A stretch of DNA of 64,000 bases from Collybia mongolica (lineage: Eukaryota; Basidiomycota; Agaricomycetes; Agaricales; Clitocybaceae). Under the pieces are notes generated by a model that had not been told where the DNA came from, did no database searches, and saw only the letters and a list, made by a program, of their open reading frames with translations. Both the position numbers and the translations under genes were made by a program. Positions 25,493 to 37,335 of this stretch are shown piece after piece. How positions within the stretch are numbered: the first letter of the stretch is position 1; the number at the start of each line of letters is the position of its first letter. Location of the stretch: NCBI GenBank assembly GCA_013420905.1, contig JAAXNY010000009.1, positions 2,418,001-2,482,000 on the forward strand, given 5' to 3'.

Positions 25493-25860
25493 AAATTTTG
25501 AAGTTTATTTGAGAGGGGGAGATTTGAGAGGGAGCTTGGGGTGTATCATGGCGCATCTTTATAATTAAATGAAGAAAATCCTGCGTTCACGAGTCTATCA
25601 ATATGTCATGTAGGTAAGAGCACCCGTGAGCATTGCAGCCGGTACCGTATCACTTTCACTTGTCAGTAGCACGGATGCAATTTTTTTTAGGACGGAGCAC
25701 GTGTCTCGGAGGTGTTCGTGCTCATAGCGTCGGGAGCGGATCTGGCTGATTGTCCCATTGATACCATGTCCGGAGGTGGCGGGCAAGCAAAGATATTAAA
25801 CCATTCCAAAACACTAACAAGACAAACACAAACCCATTTGTACAGTAACATCTAACACAT
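25493..25860. other. Intergenic spacer with nothing recognised
   Basis: The spacer between hydrolase copy 2 and the Nopp140-like gene. A 63-codon minus-strand frame (25598-25786) has no motif. A CACGTG at 25698-25703 lacks the flanking T/A seen in the promoter heptamers. Confidence 0.35.
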
Positions 25861-27672
25861 TCATGTAAATTTGAAACTGTGGCTTGCCATCTGGAGTAGC
25901 AGGCTGTCAGCGAGCCTGTATGGGGGATCTCACGAAATGCCTTACGGTGATTTCCCCACCCCGATAGCTTCCTCTTTTTTTCTTGTTCTTCTCCTTTCGG
26001 AATCCCGCACCACGAGTGACAATTAAATCCTCATGAGCTCGCTGTCCGTAATCATTAGTGGGTGCAGGCTATTGATTGTTTGGCGATATCAGCCGTTGTC
26101 CGATTTGGGGTCGACGTAAGAGAATCTACGTGCCTTGGCTTCATAGTGATTGGCCTGAACGACAAAGTCCGCTACGGCCTCCGGTTTGACCCTCTGGAAA
26201 GGTGTGTTGATTTTTCGCACCGCCTTTCCGTTGTTACCTCTGATGCGTCCTGTGGAGTGCGGAGCCAGTTCTTCCTCCCGCACTGTCTCCGTCGTAGCCG
26301 TAGTGATTGCAGCACCACTCTCAGACGTCCGGCGCTTTTTAGTCACTTGCGTTTCATCACTATCTTTTGGAGCCACTTTGACTGTAGCCTTCGCCTTGAC
26401 CTCAGCCAAGGGGGCAGTGCCCATCTGGGCACCTTTGTCTTCATCTGAGCTAGATGGGGAGCTGGAAGAACTCGACGCTTGGTCCTTCCTTTTTGGGTTG
26501 GAGGCTTTTTCAGATTTGTTAGATGATTTCTTCACTTTTCCTGCAGCATTGACTTCTGAATCTGACTCTGAGGAGCTGCTGCTCGAACTTGAACTGCTCA
26601 TGTTCTTGGAGCCCACCTTTGCTGCCTTTGCCTTCACGACTGTATTTTCTTCAGTATCAGACTCTGAGGGGTCGGAGGACGAACTCGAGTCCGAGCTTGA
26701 ACTACTTTCTTCTTCCGTGGCCAATTTATTGGCCCTCGTCTTTTTCTTCGCCTCAAGTTCACCGTCGTCTGAATCTGATCCTGAGCTGGAACTCGAGCTG
26801 GAACCTGATGTATCTGCGGAAGATAGTGTTCGACTCGAGTCACACTCAATTTTGGGTTTGCCGTTAGCCTTGGTTTTCACAAGTTTCTTCTTCTGTGGCT
26901 TTGCCTTGCTGGAAGTGTGGTCGCTCGATTCATCGTCTAATTAGAATCTAAATTAGTCCTTAGATACTTGGGGCACCCGATGGTGGGCGCACCTGATTCT
27001 GATCCCGACCCTGGGTCACTCGAGCTTGAGCTCTCTGAAGAAGATGAATCTGAAAATGCGATCGACTGTCTGAGAGGGGTTGCATAAGAACGGCGAACGA
27101 CGTGACCCGACTTGCCTGAAGATAATGAGCTCGAACACGGTGATGAAGCCTTAGGTTTGGTAGAAGACTCCTTTTTAAGAGCCTTTGGAGGGTTTAAAGG
27201 CTTTTTTGTTGTAGTTGATGACTGGGAACTTGAATCAGAGCTAGAACCTGAACTGGAACCACTGGAGCTGGAGTCACTGGCTATAGCAAAGGATGAATTT
27301 ATACTCCAGAGGGTGACACACTACTTACAGTCAGATTCCGAATCTGAACTTGAATCGTTTCTGTATCGTCTTAAGTTTGATTTAAGAGAGAAAAGAAAAG
27401 GGACCATCATACGACGATGTTGAGGTTTCAGCCTTTTGCGTCTGTTTCCATTCTTTTATGATAACATCTAGCTGAGGTCCTTCGATATCTATGTCCTCTC
27501 TAAGCACTATAGTATCTCTAGCTGCCTTTCTAAGGGCTTGCGCAGCTTTCGTATGTGATTGCTTCTTGAGGAAAGCGTGGATTAGGGTATATGTAGCTGT
27601 GAAGGCAACATCAGTGTGGACGTTTTGAATAAACCAATTCAACTTACAGGCGAGACTGCTGTCCATGGCCAT
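25861..27672 (-). CDS. Nopp140/Srp40-like nucleolar phosphoprotein
   Basis: Probable nucleolar chaperone of snoRNPs and RNA polymerase I assembly. After an early intron the N-terminus reads MDSSLASTYTLIHAFLKKQ, then SHTKAAQALRKAA, a LisH-type dimerisation motif. The middle is a long series of serine runs mixed with Asp/Glu blocks (CK2-like sites) separated by Lys/Ala/Pro-rich linkers, characteristic of Nopp140. The C-terminus, reached through two further introns, reads DYGQRAHEDLIVTRG, then FRKEKNKKKRGSYRGG, and ends MASHSFKFT, the conserved SRP40 C-terminal domain. The join into that domain needs either a GC-AG intron (26069-26133) or a weak GT donor nearby. It is divergent from RIB4 with 121 bp between starts. 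Confidence 0.88.
26069..26133 (-). other. Candidate GC-AG intron in the Nopp140-like gene
   Basis: The exon ends in AAG and the intron would run GCACGT...CAATAG for 65 nt, joining HYEAK to PAPTNDYGQRAHED. An alternative GT donor (TAC|GTCGAC) 18 nt further in also keeps the frame but matches the donor consensus poorly. Only cDNA can decide. Confidence 0.4.
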
Positions 27673-27793
27673 TAGGGTAGTTAGTAGTAGATAGTGCAAA
27701 TCCTCAACACGGCTTCAAAAAAATCGTTGATCGGAGACCATATCTGGACGAGAGTCCCACGGTCGCTAAGATCATTTTTTACACCTTTCAACG
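27673..27793. promoter_or_regulatory. Short bidirectional promoter, Nopp140-like / RIB4
   Basis: Only 121 bp separate the two start codons, so both transcription starts must lie in this interval or the promoters overlap the transcribed leaders. Confidence 0.5.
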
Positions 27794-28474
<681 letters not shown>

Positions 28475-28766
28475 ATAAAGAAAATTTTGTACATTAAACT
28501 TGCAATAACGGGGAAGGTGAAGAGTATTTGATGTGTGGAATAATGTGTGGACTTAAAGTGTATTGTTATTGACTCGGAGTCGTGAGCGGTGCTGACGAGA
28601 GTGACCGTAGCGAGCCTGAGTTGCTGTCACCATCATTCATTGCCAACTTCGCCAGCAAATTCAACCTTTTTCTTTTTCGTTAAACGTCACGCTAGCTCAG
28701 TCCTGGCATCCCTGCTTGCTGGCACACGACTCTACTTCAGCAGGCTGAGCATCCAGTGGTTGAGCC

Positions 28767-29921
28767 ATGAAGAAAAAGGTGAATAAGCCGCGTGCGCAGC
28801 CAGATTGTTGGCGCGAATAACATGTCATCCAGGTCCTTCTCATGGGTGCCTCAGGCAGTGGGAAGACGTCGATGCGCTCCCTCATTTTGTGAGTCCCTGT
28901 TTATATTAAGTAGTTTTATTACTGACCCTCTTCAGTTCTAATAACCCAGCGTCATTAACCGCACGTCTCGGTGCGACCATTGACGTCGAACAGAATCACG
29001 TCCGCTTTCTCGGCGACCTCATTCTAAACCTATGGGACTGTGGTGGCCAAGACGCATTCATGGACTCCTACCTTACTACTCAACGCTCTACAATATTCCA
29101 ACATGTCGGCGTCATGATATATGTATTCGACGTCGAAACGCGGGGGATGAGCAAGGATCTTGAATATTACCGGGAATGTCTTGAAGGGCTCCAGCAATTT
29201 AGCCCCGATGCTGCCGTGTTCTTGCTGGTTCATAAAATGGATCTCGCAAGGGAGCCGAAAAATACCACGTTTGACAAGAAGAAGAAGGAACTCCAGGAAG
29301 CGAGCGGGGAGACAAGTGTCACTGTATTTGGCACGAGCATATATGACGAGAGCCTATACAAGGTCCTTTTCTCCTTTCCATTACAAACATGTCAGCTAAA
29401 TTTATCTGGTTCAGGCATGGTCCAGTATTGTGCATACCCTCATTCCAAACGCCGCTGTGCTCTCAAAACATTTAACTACATTTGCAGGAGCGTGCAGCGC
29501 AACCGAGGTTATTCTGTTCGAGCGCACCACATTTCTTGTCATCGCGACATCATCCCCTCTATCACCGCCTGGCCAGTTGGGTTCATCAATGGACGACATT
29601 GATTCTCACCAGCTGGATCCAACGAGATACGAAAGGACCTCTGAGCTTATCAAGGCGTTCAAGCATTCCTGCTCCCGCGTCCGTGAAGAATTTCACTCCC
29701 TAGAAATGGAACTCCACGATTTCACCGCTGTCCTTGACGAGATGACCAAGAACACCTATGTTTTAATCATTGTGCATGATCCTACAATAGGTATCCGATC
29801 TCTCTTATCGCGCATTACAAATATTGATACGGTTGTCGTAGAAACCGCTGCACTGAAGCTCAACGTTCGAATGGCCCGCCGAAAATTTGAGGAACTTCAA
29901 GGCGACAGTCTCATATCATAA
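28767..29921 (+). CDS. GTR1: Gtr1/RagA-type GTPase
   Basis: Rag-family small GTPase that signals amino-acid sufficiency to TORC1 on the vacuole. A tiny first exon (Met-Lys-Lys-Lys) joins the second to read MKKKVLLMGASGSGKTSMRS, the typical Gtr1 start with its P-loop. Then come the switch region ARLGATIDVEQNHVRF, LNLWDCGGQDAFMDSYL (the WDCGGQ form that marks Rag proteins), VHKMDLA for guanine recognition, and the C-terminal roadblock-type dimerisation domain (ACSATEVILFERTTFLVIAT and following). It ends FEELQGDSLIS. Features fit RagA/B (Gtr1) rather than RagC/D (Gtr2). Confidence 0.94.
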
Positions 29922-30210
29922 TCAACCCTATCTTCCCTGCTTCCCTTTCAGCATACATTAACAACGTTAGTTGAACAGTCTTGTTCTACATACATTAATT
30001 TCTTTCACTCATAGACTTTGTACTTCTGCATCTCTTTTACTTATACATATATACTTATCTCCACCTCTCCACCCCTATGTATCCCGTTCTTGCTCAGTTC
30101 ATTCCATTTGACAAAGACTCTACATAACATTATCATTACAGCCATAGACGATTATAATTCTTTCTGTCGTTGAATAATTGAGGACATAAACCATTAATTT
30201 ATTCATAAAT

Positions 30211-32725
30211 TCATTTCCTATGCTTCGCCGCTCGCGTCCCAGGTGGCGGTGTATACGGGTTATTCTTCTCTTCCTCTTGAATCTTCCGCTTCATAACACT
30301 CGCCCTAGTTCCTATCAACGGAAATGATTCCGTGCTGGATGTTGATCTCTTCCGGGAGCGGACCGGTGTACTTGGTTGGGGATTCAGATCTGCGACTGAA
30401 CGACCAGTGCGTGAAGAAGATGCAGGTCCCTCGGCACTGATTCTTGCTAGGTTACTTCTGACTAAGAACGGGGGACGTGCACTTGACCGCCGGGACGACG
30501 TACTTCTAGCGTCAAGCCTCTTGAGTATGTCTTCTGGACGGTCGTCAAGGTTGATATTGGATGTCGGAAACTGAGGCCGAGGTAGTTTGTGAACTCGACG
30601 CAATGTCCTCTCGGCCTGTTCGTCGTCTGTCGAGAGGTCGCGGTTGTTGATAGACTCTTGCGACGTATTGCCCATTTGCGGATCTAGACCTTCCGGGTAT
30701 TGAGACACACTGCTGATGTCGGTTACATTTGCAACTAGAAGTTCTTCGACATCCCTTTCCTCTTCCATAGCTTCTCCAGACTGAGCCGTAAGCACCACAT
30801 CGCCTACGCCTCGCATGTCTGACACCTCAATGTCCTCCTCTTCAATTGTTTCTTCGAGAGGCTGAAGGTGAGGGAGGGCTGTTTCCTTGACCTTTCTCCT
30901 GCGTGCACTTTCAGTAAGTGCTCGTTGAGTCGGAGCATTGGAAGGTTCAACGGAACGCGATCGTGAACGAGTATTACGATAGGGTGGGTCAGGCGCTGCG
31001 AAAGGTACGGTGAATGTGGAGCCCAACGGAGTAGCTTTTTTCTTGACGGCGCGTGAGGATCGAGAGGGGAGTGTCCCCACTGAGACTAGCGGTCCCCCCG
31101 TCGGTTGCTCGTCTACGAGCGGAAGAGTTTGGATGTTAGGCTCCAACGGCTTCCGCGTACGACGAACGCGAGGTTGGCTGATGTGGACTTTTGGCGATGC
31201 ACCAGGTTGTTCGTTACCCGGACCTGATGGCTTAGCCCGTAAGGATACGTCAACTTGATCTGGCCCACTGCTAGGCATATGCTGACGGCCATGGAGGGCT
31301 GATGTTGCGATCAAAGTAGCCTGAGATGTTTGTGGTTGTGTTAAAAAAGGTGACCTTGAACGACGTGATACTAGGAGAGGAGAGGGAAAAGGGGTGTGTT
31401 GCATTCCAGACGGTCCAGCTGCGTCATCTTCATCTCCACTGAACAGAGAACTAACCAGTCGTTCAATCATTTTTGCCATTTGGCATTGATGAGACTCACC
31501 TCTTCTGGTGGGGTTGATCACCATTCTCACCATGCGACTGAGGTTGGGCGCTTTGTTTCTCTTTGCCATTAACTTGAATCTGCGAGATCCTGGGATGATG
31601 AATAGGTGTTCTTTGAGATTGTCGTTCAATCCGTTGGCGCTTCGCAGGGGACGCAAAAGGAAGCGAACCTCGCCGGTTTTCAGAACGCCGCCGCTTTCCT
31701 TGAATAACTGCCATATTATTCATTTCTGTTTCATCACGACCCGGATCTTCCTCGTTCCCAACTTCTGATTCCCATTCCGATTCCGGATCAAATACTTCTT
31801 CATTTCCATCCTCGTCTCTCTCACGATGTTCGTCGTCGTCATCGGAGGCATCTTGGTGTGATTTTGGGCGGCCTCCGCGCCAGGCACGATTCCGGAAATA
31901 ATGTTGCTTCGCCGTTGGCTGCTCGTTTTTGACAAAGTTATCTATAATTTTGTCGAAATATACTGATTTCTTCTTGTATCGCTGGCGGAGGCTTTGCCAA
32001 GTATGGCGTCGCACCCAGCTGTATTGTGTTGGTTGCTGAGCGGCCTATGAAGAAGATATATATCAGCAGACTCGGAATAGTCAAGTAGGCGCACCAGACT
32101 TTCGAGTTGCTTATAGATAACGTCGCCCGAGCGACCTCCAGCCTTTTTGACGGGTATTCGCAAAGCAAGATAACGACAAAGGTTAAGATCCTCATCTTCA
32201 GTGAAAGGGGCTCGGGTGCTGTAATGATTTAAATTCATAACGCCTATTCCGTAGAACATCAAAGCTCACCGGCCAACTACACCTCCCATTCCTTGTCTCT
32301 CTTTCAAGCGATGCCTGACCTTACCCTCTCGAATACATCGCTGGATGAATGACATGGGTTCCACATATATATGTTGCATTGATTTATTGGGGTGGACATC
32401 ATAGAACAGCTGTTGGACATCTCGGTCGACCTTAGCATCGTCGAAAATGACTATATCCGCATTTGTGTCTGTAGAAACCACCGAGCCACCATGGCTCTTA
32501 ATTGATACTATCACCAAAAGGGCGAGGTTGTTTGCAAGAACAACGCACCTTAATATCGCCCGTAAGTTTCAGCCTTGCATCAGGTTTCGTGACGCTTTCG
32601 TGGATAAAAAAACAGAGAGGATACCCTCCACTGTCCACAAAAGTTTGCTGAGCCGGCTGATGCTGATCCTGTTTGTCGCTGTCTGAACTTTCTTCCTCTT
32701 CCTCCCTCGAGTTTCGAAGAGACAT
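30211..32725 (-). CDS. RAP1: Telomere-associated protein Rap1 (BRCT + Myb)
   Basis: Nuclear telomere-capping protein candidate. Minus-strand exons give an acidic start (MSLRNSREEEEESSDSD), then a BRCT-like domain (KSHGGSVVSTDTNADIVIF ... VEPMSFIQRCIREGK). Next is the Rap1-type Myb region: APFTEDEDLNLCRYLALRI, GGRSGDVIYKQLESLV and, after an intron, QYSWVRRHTWQSLRQRYKKK. The HTWQSxRxRYKK signature is characteristic of fungal Rap1. The rest, to the stop at 30211, is a long disordered region with acidic stretches and several basic clusters (GKRRRSENRRG, RKRSTSSTESF). I could not identify a clear Rap1 C-terminal (RCT) interaction domain. TCACGTG lies 138 bp upstream of the start. Confidence 0.85.
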
Positions 32726-33909
32726 ATTTTAGCTAATTTTGAAGCCAATGTTCTATTGATCCCCGTCGAAATAGTGCGCACAATCGTTAACCGCCAACAG
32801 CAAAAAAGTGCTTGGTTGCCAGACAGAAGAGAGATCAAACTCTTGGCGGATCTATAGTGATTCACGTGACCGCGCGACAGCTCTGCTTGGACGATGCGCG
32901 TTCCTCAAAAGTCTCGTTCAGTCTTCATAAGCAGGCCAATCTCAACTTTTGAACTTAGTAGACTTTCTGAAATCTTTTCCAAACTACCATTTTCATTGGC
33001 CGAGTTATCCGAAGAAGATGCAGTGTGTCGCTATCACCCTATAAATGGGGGTAATACGAAATTGCAAACCGTCAGATTGTCAAGATCGTGGTAAGTCTGG
33101 ACCGACGAGTTATGGCCTAGTGACCATGAATATTGGATGACCAAAGAAGAAACAAAATCTCGGTCGAGCCTGAGTTTCTGTATAGGGAGTTGTTTGATGA
33201 ACGCTGACAATTTGATGGCGCTTGCACGCTGCGTTTGAGACGCTACCTCTGATTCATCATAAAAATACGTCGACAAGCAATAAGGGATTTGCTAAAAGAC
33301 TAATCATCAACGATTGTAAGTGAAGTTGATAACTATCCAAGCGGACCCTGATCAACTTCAGGTAAAATCTCACGATGCATGCCAAGCGCAGCCTAAGGTG
33401 CTGAGTATTTGAGGTCTACAGTTGTCTCATCGAACGAACTGACAGTGTCATCGAGTGTATGATGAATTGACGATAAAATAACTAGTGACAAAGAATGTTA
33501 GCTAAAATTGCCTAAAAGAGTGGTAAACTTTTTTCTAGGTTGATATACCAGTCTAGACCCCAAGAAATTTGTCGCATGCTCGATTCTTGACTTGGTTTTT
33601 AAGACAAATCGTGCAATCCCTGAAATACGGACTTAACCTGGGCAAAACAAAAGCCGCTAATGTATAAGACTAAGTAACGTACGATAAACTGGAAGAAAGG
33701 GGTTAAGACCGATGATCCTCGTAGATAATACAGGCCTAGGTTGGGCTTTAGTGTGATATCGGTTAGACAGGGTAATGATACAATCAATACTTGGACGCGT
33801 GGGACGGGGATATTGAAGGGGGAAAGGTGAAAAGAATGTGGGTATAGCGGGTGCATGATGACTGAAGGCCGATGGTGGGAAGGCATTTTTGTAACCACCA
33901 GTTGAGGGA
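32726..33909. other. Intergenic region with small unassigned open frames
   Basis: 1.2 kb between RAP1 and the 3' end of the exchanger gene. Opposed open frames at 32894-33094 (plus) and 33034-33276 (minus) have no recognisable family; they overlap, so at most one can be real. The rest is AT-rich with no structure I can support. Confidence 0.35.
32862..32869. promoter_or_regulatory. TCACGTGA palindrome upstream of RAP1
   Basis: A full 8-bp palindrome, 138 bp before the RAP1 start, of the bHLH/Cbf1 type. Confidence 0.5.
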
Positions 33910-36059
33910 TTAAGTGACCCAAACTGCGAAATGGTGGATGAGGACAGGAAAATGGGAACGTAAAAAGAGCTTACAAGAGAGTGCAATCACAAGATAGAGT
34001 GTAACAAGCCTAAACAGAAGTTAAGCAATTGAGCTGTCGTCAGACAGGGAGTGTTACGTACATGACTCCTTCGAGATAATTGGACCGACCATCCCTGTAC
34101 AGATATAAGTAACATAAAGCGTGAAATCAAAGAAATACAAACTGGATCAGTGTATTGACAAGGAGGACTGAGGCAAAGAGAACGATCGTCTAACATGAGG
34201 TTGAGTTAGTATGAAAGTATGTATAAACAGAGGGATGCTGACTTCAAAGTTAGCGAAGAAGAGGGTCAGTTCATGGCCAGTTCTAAACGCAATATAAGAG
34301 GAATCCAAACTATTTGAGTCACAGTAGACCTACATCCAACCAACAATCACTAAGAGGGGTACTACGAACGCAGCAATTTGCTAAAATTGGGTATTAGACT
34401 TCGCCATAGTGACACAAAAAAGGAACCGACGATGGAGCTTCCAACACATATAGTTATTGCTATTTCCATCTTGTTCTTCATGGCCATAAATATGGATGTG
34501 ACATGTTCAGCAGCATTGGCCTGGAATGAATGAAAATTAATTATATCAGGCACTCACAATCGGTACTTACAACAATGGGTAACAAAATCAAACCGATGAA
34601 AGGTTTAGGAATGGAATAGCGTTCTGCAGTCTCTTCGATGGATGCAACCACTGAAATTCAAAATATATTAGCAAACTCCCGCAAAGACGGGAGAGTACTT
34701 GCAGTAGTCCGCGCAAAATGAGGTGATTACGGTGACACCTAGAAGTCTGATAGGTGGGGTATCAGTTTATATTTTAGCATCCCCGCGTCACAACATACCC
34801 AGATGCGGCAGCAATAACGCTCATTTTCGCTTCTTCTTCCTCCGGTGGGTTTTTGGCCTCAAAAAAATCGGGATGGGTTTTGAGCTATATGAGGTAAAGT
34901 TAATCAAAGAGGGAGAAGACACTTTTTTCGACTCACCTGGAAGAAGAGGTATGTGATATAGACACCAAGAAGTAAAATTGCCGTTCCTCGTGAAATTACC
35001 AATAATCCAGCTTTACCAGCAGGATCTAGATCAGAGAAACGATTAATGATTGATGCCACGGTTGATGTCCCATCAGGACCGCCTGGGGTTGTTTGTGTGC
35101 TATGATAAGCAGCAGGAATGACGAGAGCTATAGATATGCGTGTTACTTTGCCTCCGAGAAAGGACAGACTTTGTGATTTAACTCACTTATGCATGCCAAG
35201 ACCATGAACTAAAAGAAGGAAATCAGATGACTTAGCATATGTAGTATGTTTATCTTACGGATCCAGAACTATTATGGTTGTTAAGCATAAACCCTCCCAG
35301 AAAACAATGATTACTTACGCCTGAGCCCCGACGGCTTGAAATTCTGATTCTTTAAATTTAAATCCGGCTGTGATACTTTTCAGTACGAGTAAGACAAGGT
35401 GAAATTTCAGGACTAGCCTGCGATGAATGAACATCCTAAGACCAACAGTATGTTTGAAAGTATGGATCCTAGCATCTGGTGCAATGTCAGTATCCTAAGT
35501 AAACTTCATGATGCAAGGGAAATTCACAGAAGTTTGAACAATACGCAGTTCACCTTCAAATGAGATTCATATTAATAAATCGGCTGTGTCGGAAAATGTA
35601 CGAAAAACATATTGACCTTGAAGAAGGGCAGCGACGCCGACAATGATCTCTACCGCATTCCCGAATGACGCATTGAGGAGGCCAGCAAGAGTTTGACCCA
35701 TCTTTGCAGACATTTGTTCTGTAGCATCACCGAGGAGCTGTGGCAACTAAGGTTAGCGGTAAACATGTAGCGGCTACTTAAGAACTTACTTTAGCTAAGG
35801 GGATTATTGCGATGAAACTGAAAGTAAAACGAAGGGCCGCGTCCCAATGAAGGTGGTGCGATAGAAAGCTCAATGGAATGAAGATTAGGAGAACGTTGAG
35901 ATAAGTGCCGAAGATAAACGACTTGTATGACGCTCCCCAGGACGGCTCGCCCTCTGCCTTGATTATGGTGGCAAAACGGTGAGCCATAGACGTATTCTGT
36001 GGTGGTTCGCGGCCATTTGCCAACAAGGGCGTCTGCTCAGATTGCGGAAGAACCGACAT
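33910..36059 (-). CDS. Vacuolar Ca2+/H+ exchanger, CAX family
   Basis: Antiporter that loads Ca2+ into the vacuole using the proton gradient (Vcx1 type). The start exon carries a polar tail (SVLPQSEQTPLLANGREPP), then hydrophobic segments. The cation-selectivity repeat c-1 reads LGDATEQMSAKMGQTL, then LLNASFGNAVEIIVGVAALL. The second repeat reads FIGLILLPIVANAAEHVTSI. Both GNAVE and ANAAEH cores are intact. An acidic linker (KNPPEEEEAKMS) separates the halves. Final exons give DGRSNYLEGVM, then LVTLYLVIALSFWVT and a stop. Many small exons; one join (GCAG|gctagt) uses a GC-AG intron at 35368-35417, without which a stop codon is read. Confidence 0.9.
35368..35417 (-). other. GC-AG intron in the Ca2+/H+ exchanger gene
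   Basis: 50-nt intron reading GCTAGT...TCACAG on the minus strand. Splicing joins VLGCSFIAAGFKFKESEF, matching the family; the retained form hits TAG at once. No GT donor restores the frame. Confidence 0.75.
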
Positions 36060-36219
36060 GACTGGACGGAAAAAGAGAGTGGGTGGAACGAAACGGTTCA
36101 GTTGTAAACTCTGGTGAGCGTCAGGGCTGTGTATCGATCACATGGTATTGCCATTCGATTCGGATCAATTTGAATCTAAACACAGTCGAGTCGGCCAAAA
36201 AAAAGGTTCACCAGCGACT

Positions 36220-37011
36220 CTACACCTCAATCTCATCTGCATTCGACTCCACGATGTTTTCAAGCTTACCACTCTCGAGATGCGAAGCGTCTCCATATTG
36301 AATAACTACACCTTTTTGCTTCTCATTCACATCTATTATCGTGACTGACGAGTTGACGCATCCCCAGATGACGACTCCAGGAGCAGATTCAACTTTTCTG
36401 CTCTGTATCAGTGTCTTTACCAAGGTAGCGATAAAGCCACCATGGCTGGTGACGAGGATATGACGTGGATGTTCTTCCTGCGAGAGGGACTCAGTCCTTT
36501 GTAAAATTGTCCTGTTCCACCATGTGACCGCGCGCGCAGCGAAAAACCGACTACTCTCCACAGTCGTATCCGCAGCCGCCACCAGCTTTACGCCTTTCAA
36601 TGCTTGTGCTGATTTTCCTTGCATATCTCCCATGTCCTGTCACTTGGTCATGAGCACTGCCTCGAATTATCCATAGCCAAGAAATATTTACCCGCTCCCG
36701 CAATTCCTTTTGTGTGTGCAATTGGAGGCTTGGGTGATGTGCAATTATCGCCTCGGCTGTCTAGGCACCCCTCGTTCATATGATATAGATCAATTGTGAG
36801 ATATACGGAAAAAACACACATTTGTTGCACGGACGAGGTCACTGCTGTAGGCGATGTCGAATGGTACACCTCGCAATGCTTCCCCAACAAGGCTGGCCTG
36901 TTTTCTTCCGATACCATTCAATGGCGTGTCTAATTGGCCTTGTATGATGCCCTTCCTGTTTGCATCGGTCTCTCCATGCCGTACGAGGTAAACTCGTGCC
37001 AGAACAGTCAT
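36220..37011 (-). CDS. Histidine phosphatase (phosphoglycerate mutase-like) protein
   Basis: Member of the histidine phosphatase superfamily. The protein begins MTVLARVYLVRHGETDANRK with the phospho-accepting His of the RHGE motif, then GQLDTPLNGIGRKQA, AYSSDLVRATNTAEAII, ELRERDMGDMQG (Glu acid/base), and ILVTSHGGFIATLV with the second catalytic His. It ends NIVESNADEIEV. An in-frame ATG at 37137 would add about 42 residues, but the conserved strand starts immediately after 37011, so the shorter form is preferred. A sugar- or fructose-phosphate phosphatase of the broad-specificity type is as likely as a mutase; the substrate cannot be told from sequence. It lies between the exchanger and DOA1, all on the minus strand. 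Confidence 0.88.
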
Positions 37012-37335
37012 TTTGGCTTTCACAGGCACGGTATAGTTTGGAAGGTGTGATTCACTGAAGGAGATTGAGTTAGAAGGCTCAATACGGAACTTAAACCTTA
37101 TCCCGGATCCATCATCCTTGGTCTTATACGCTGCCACAGCAGAAGCCCCATATACATCATTCTATCTCTATCGTACCCAATTTAAAACAGATACAAGGAG
37201 TAAGTGTCCTTAATGCCCTATACTAAGTATACTGTCCCTACATGATCTTACAGAGGGCAAATTCCTTTTTACGACCTATAAACATCCAAAATGGCCTCAG
37301 TCTATCACCTGAATAGTTCAGAAAAGATTCCGACA

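Noticed and set aside
26186..26944. 252-codon open frame antisense to the Nopp140-like gene
   Set aside because: It is the reverse reading of serine/acidic runs, which rarely give stops in the opposite frame; the minus-strand protein has real domain ends.
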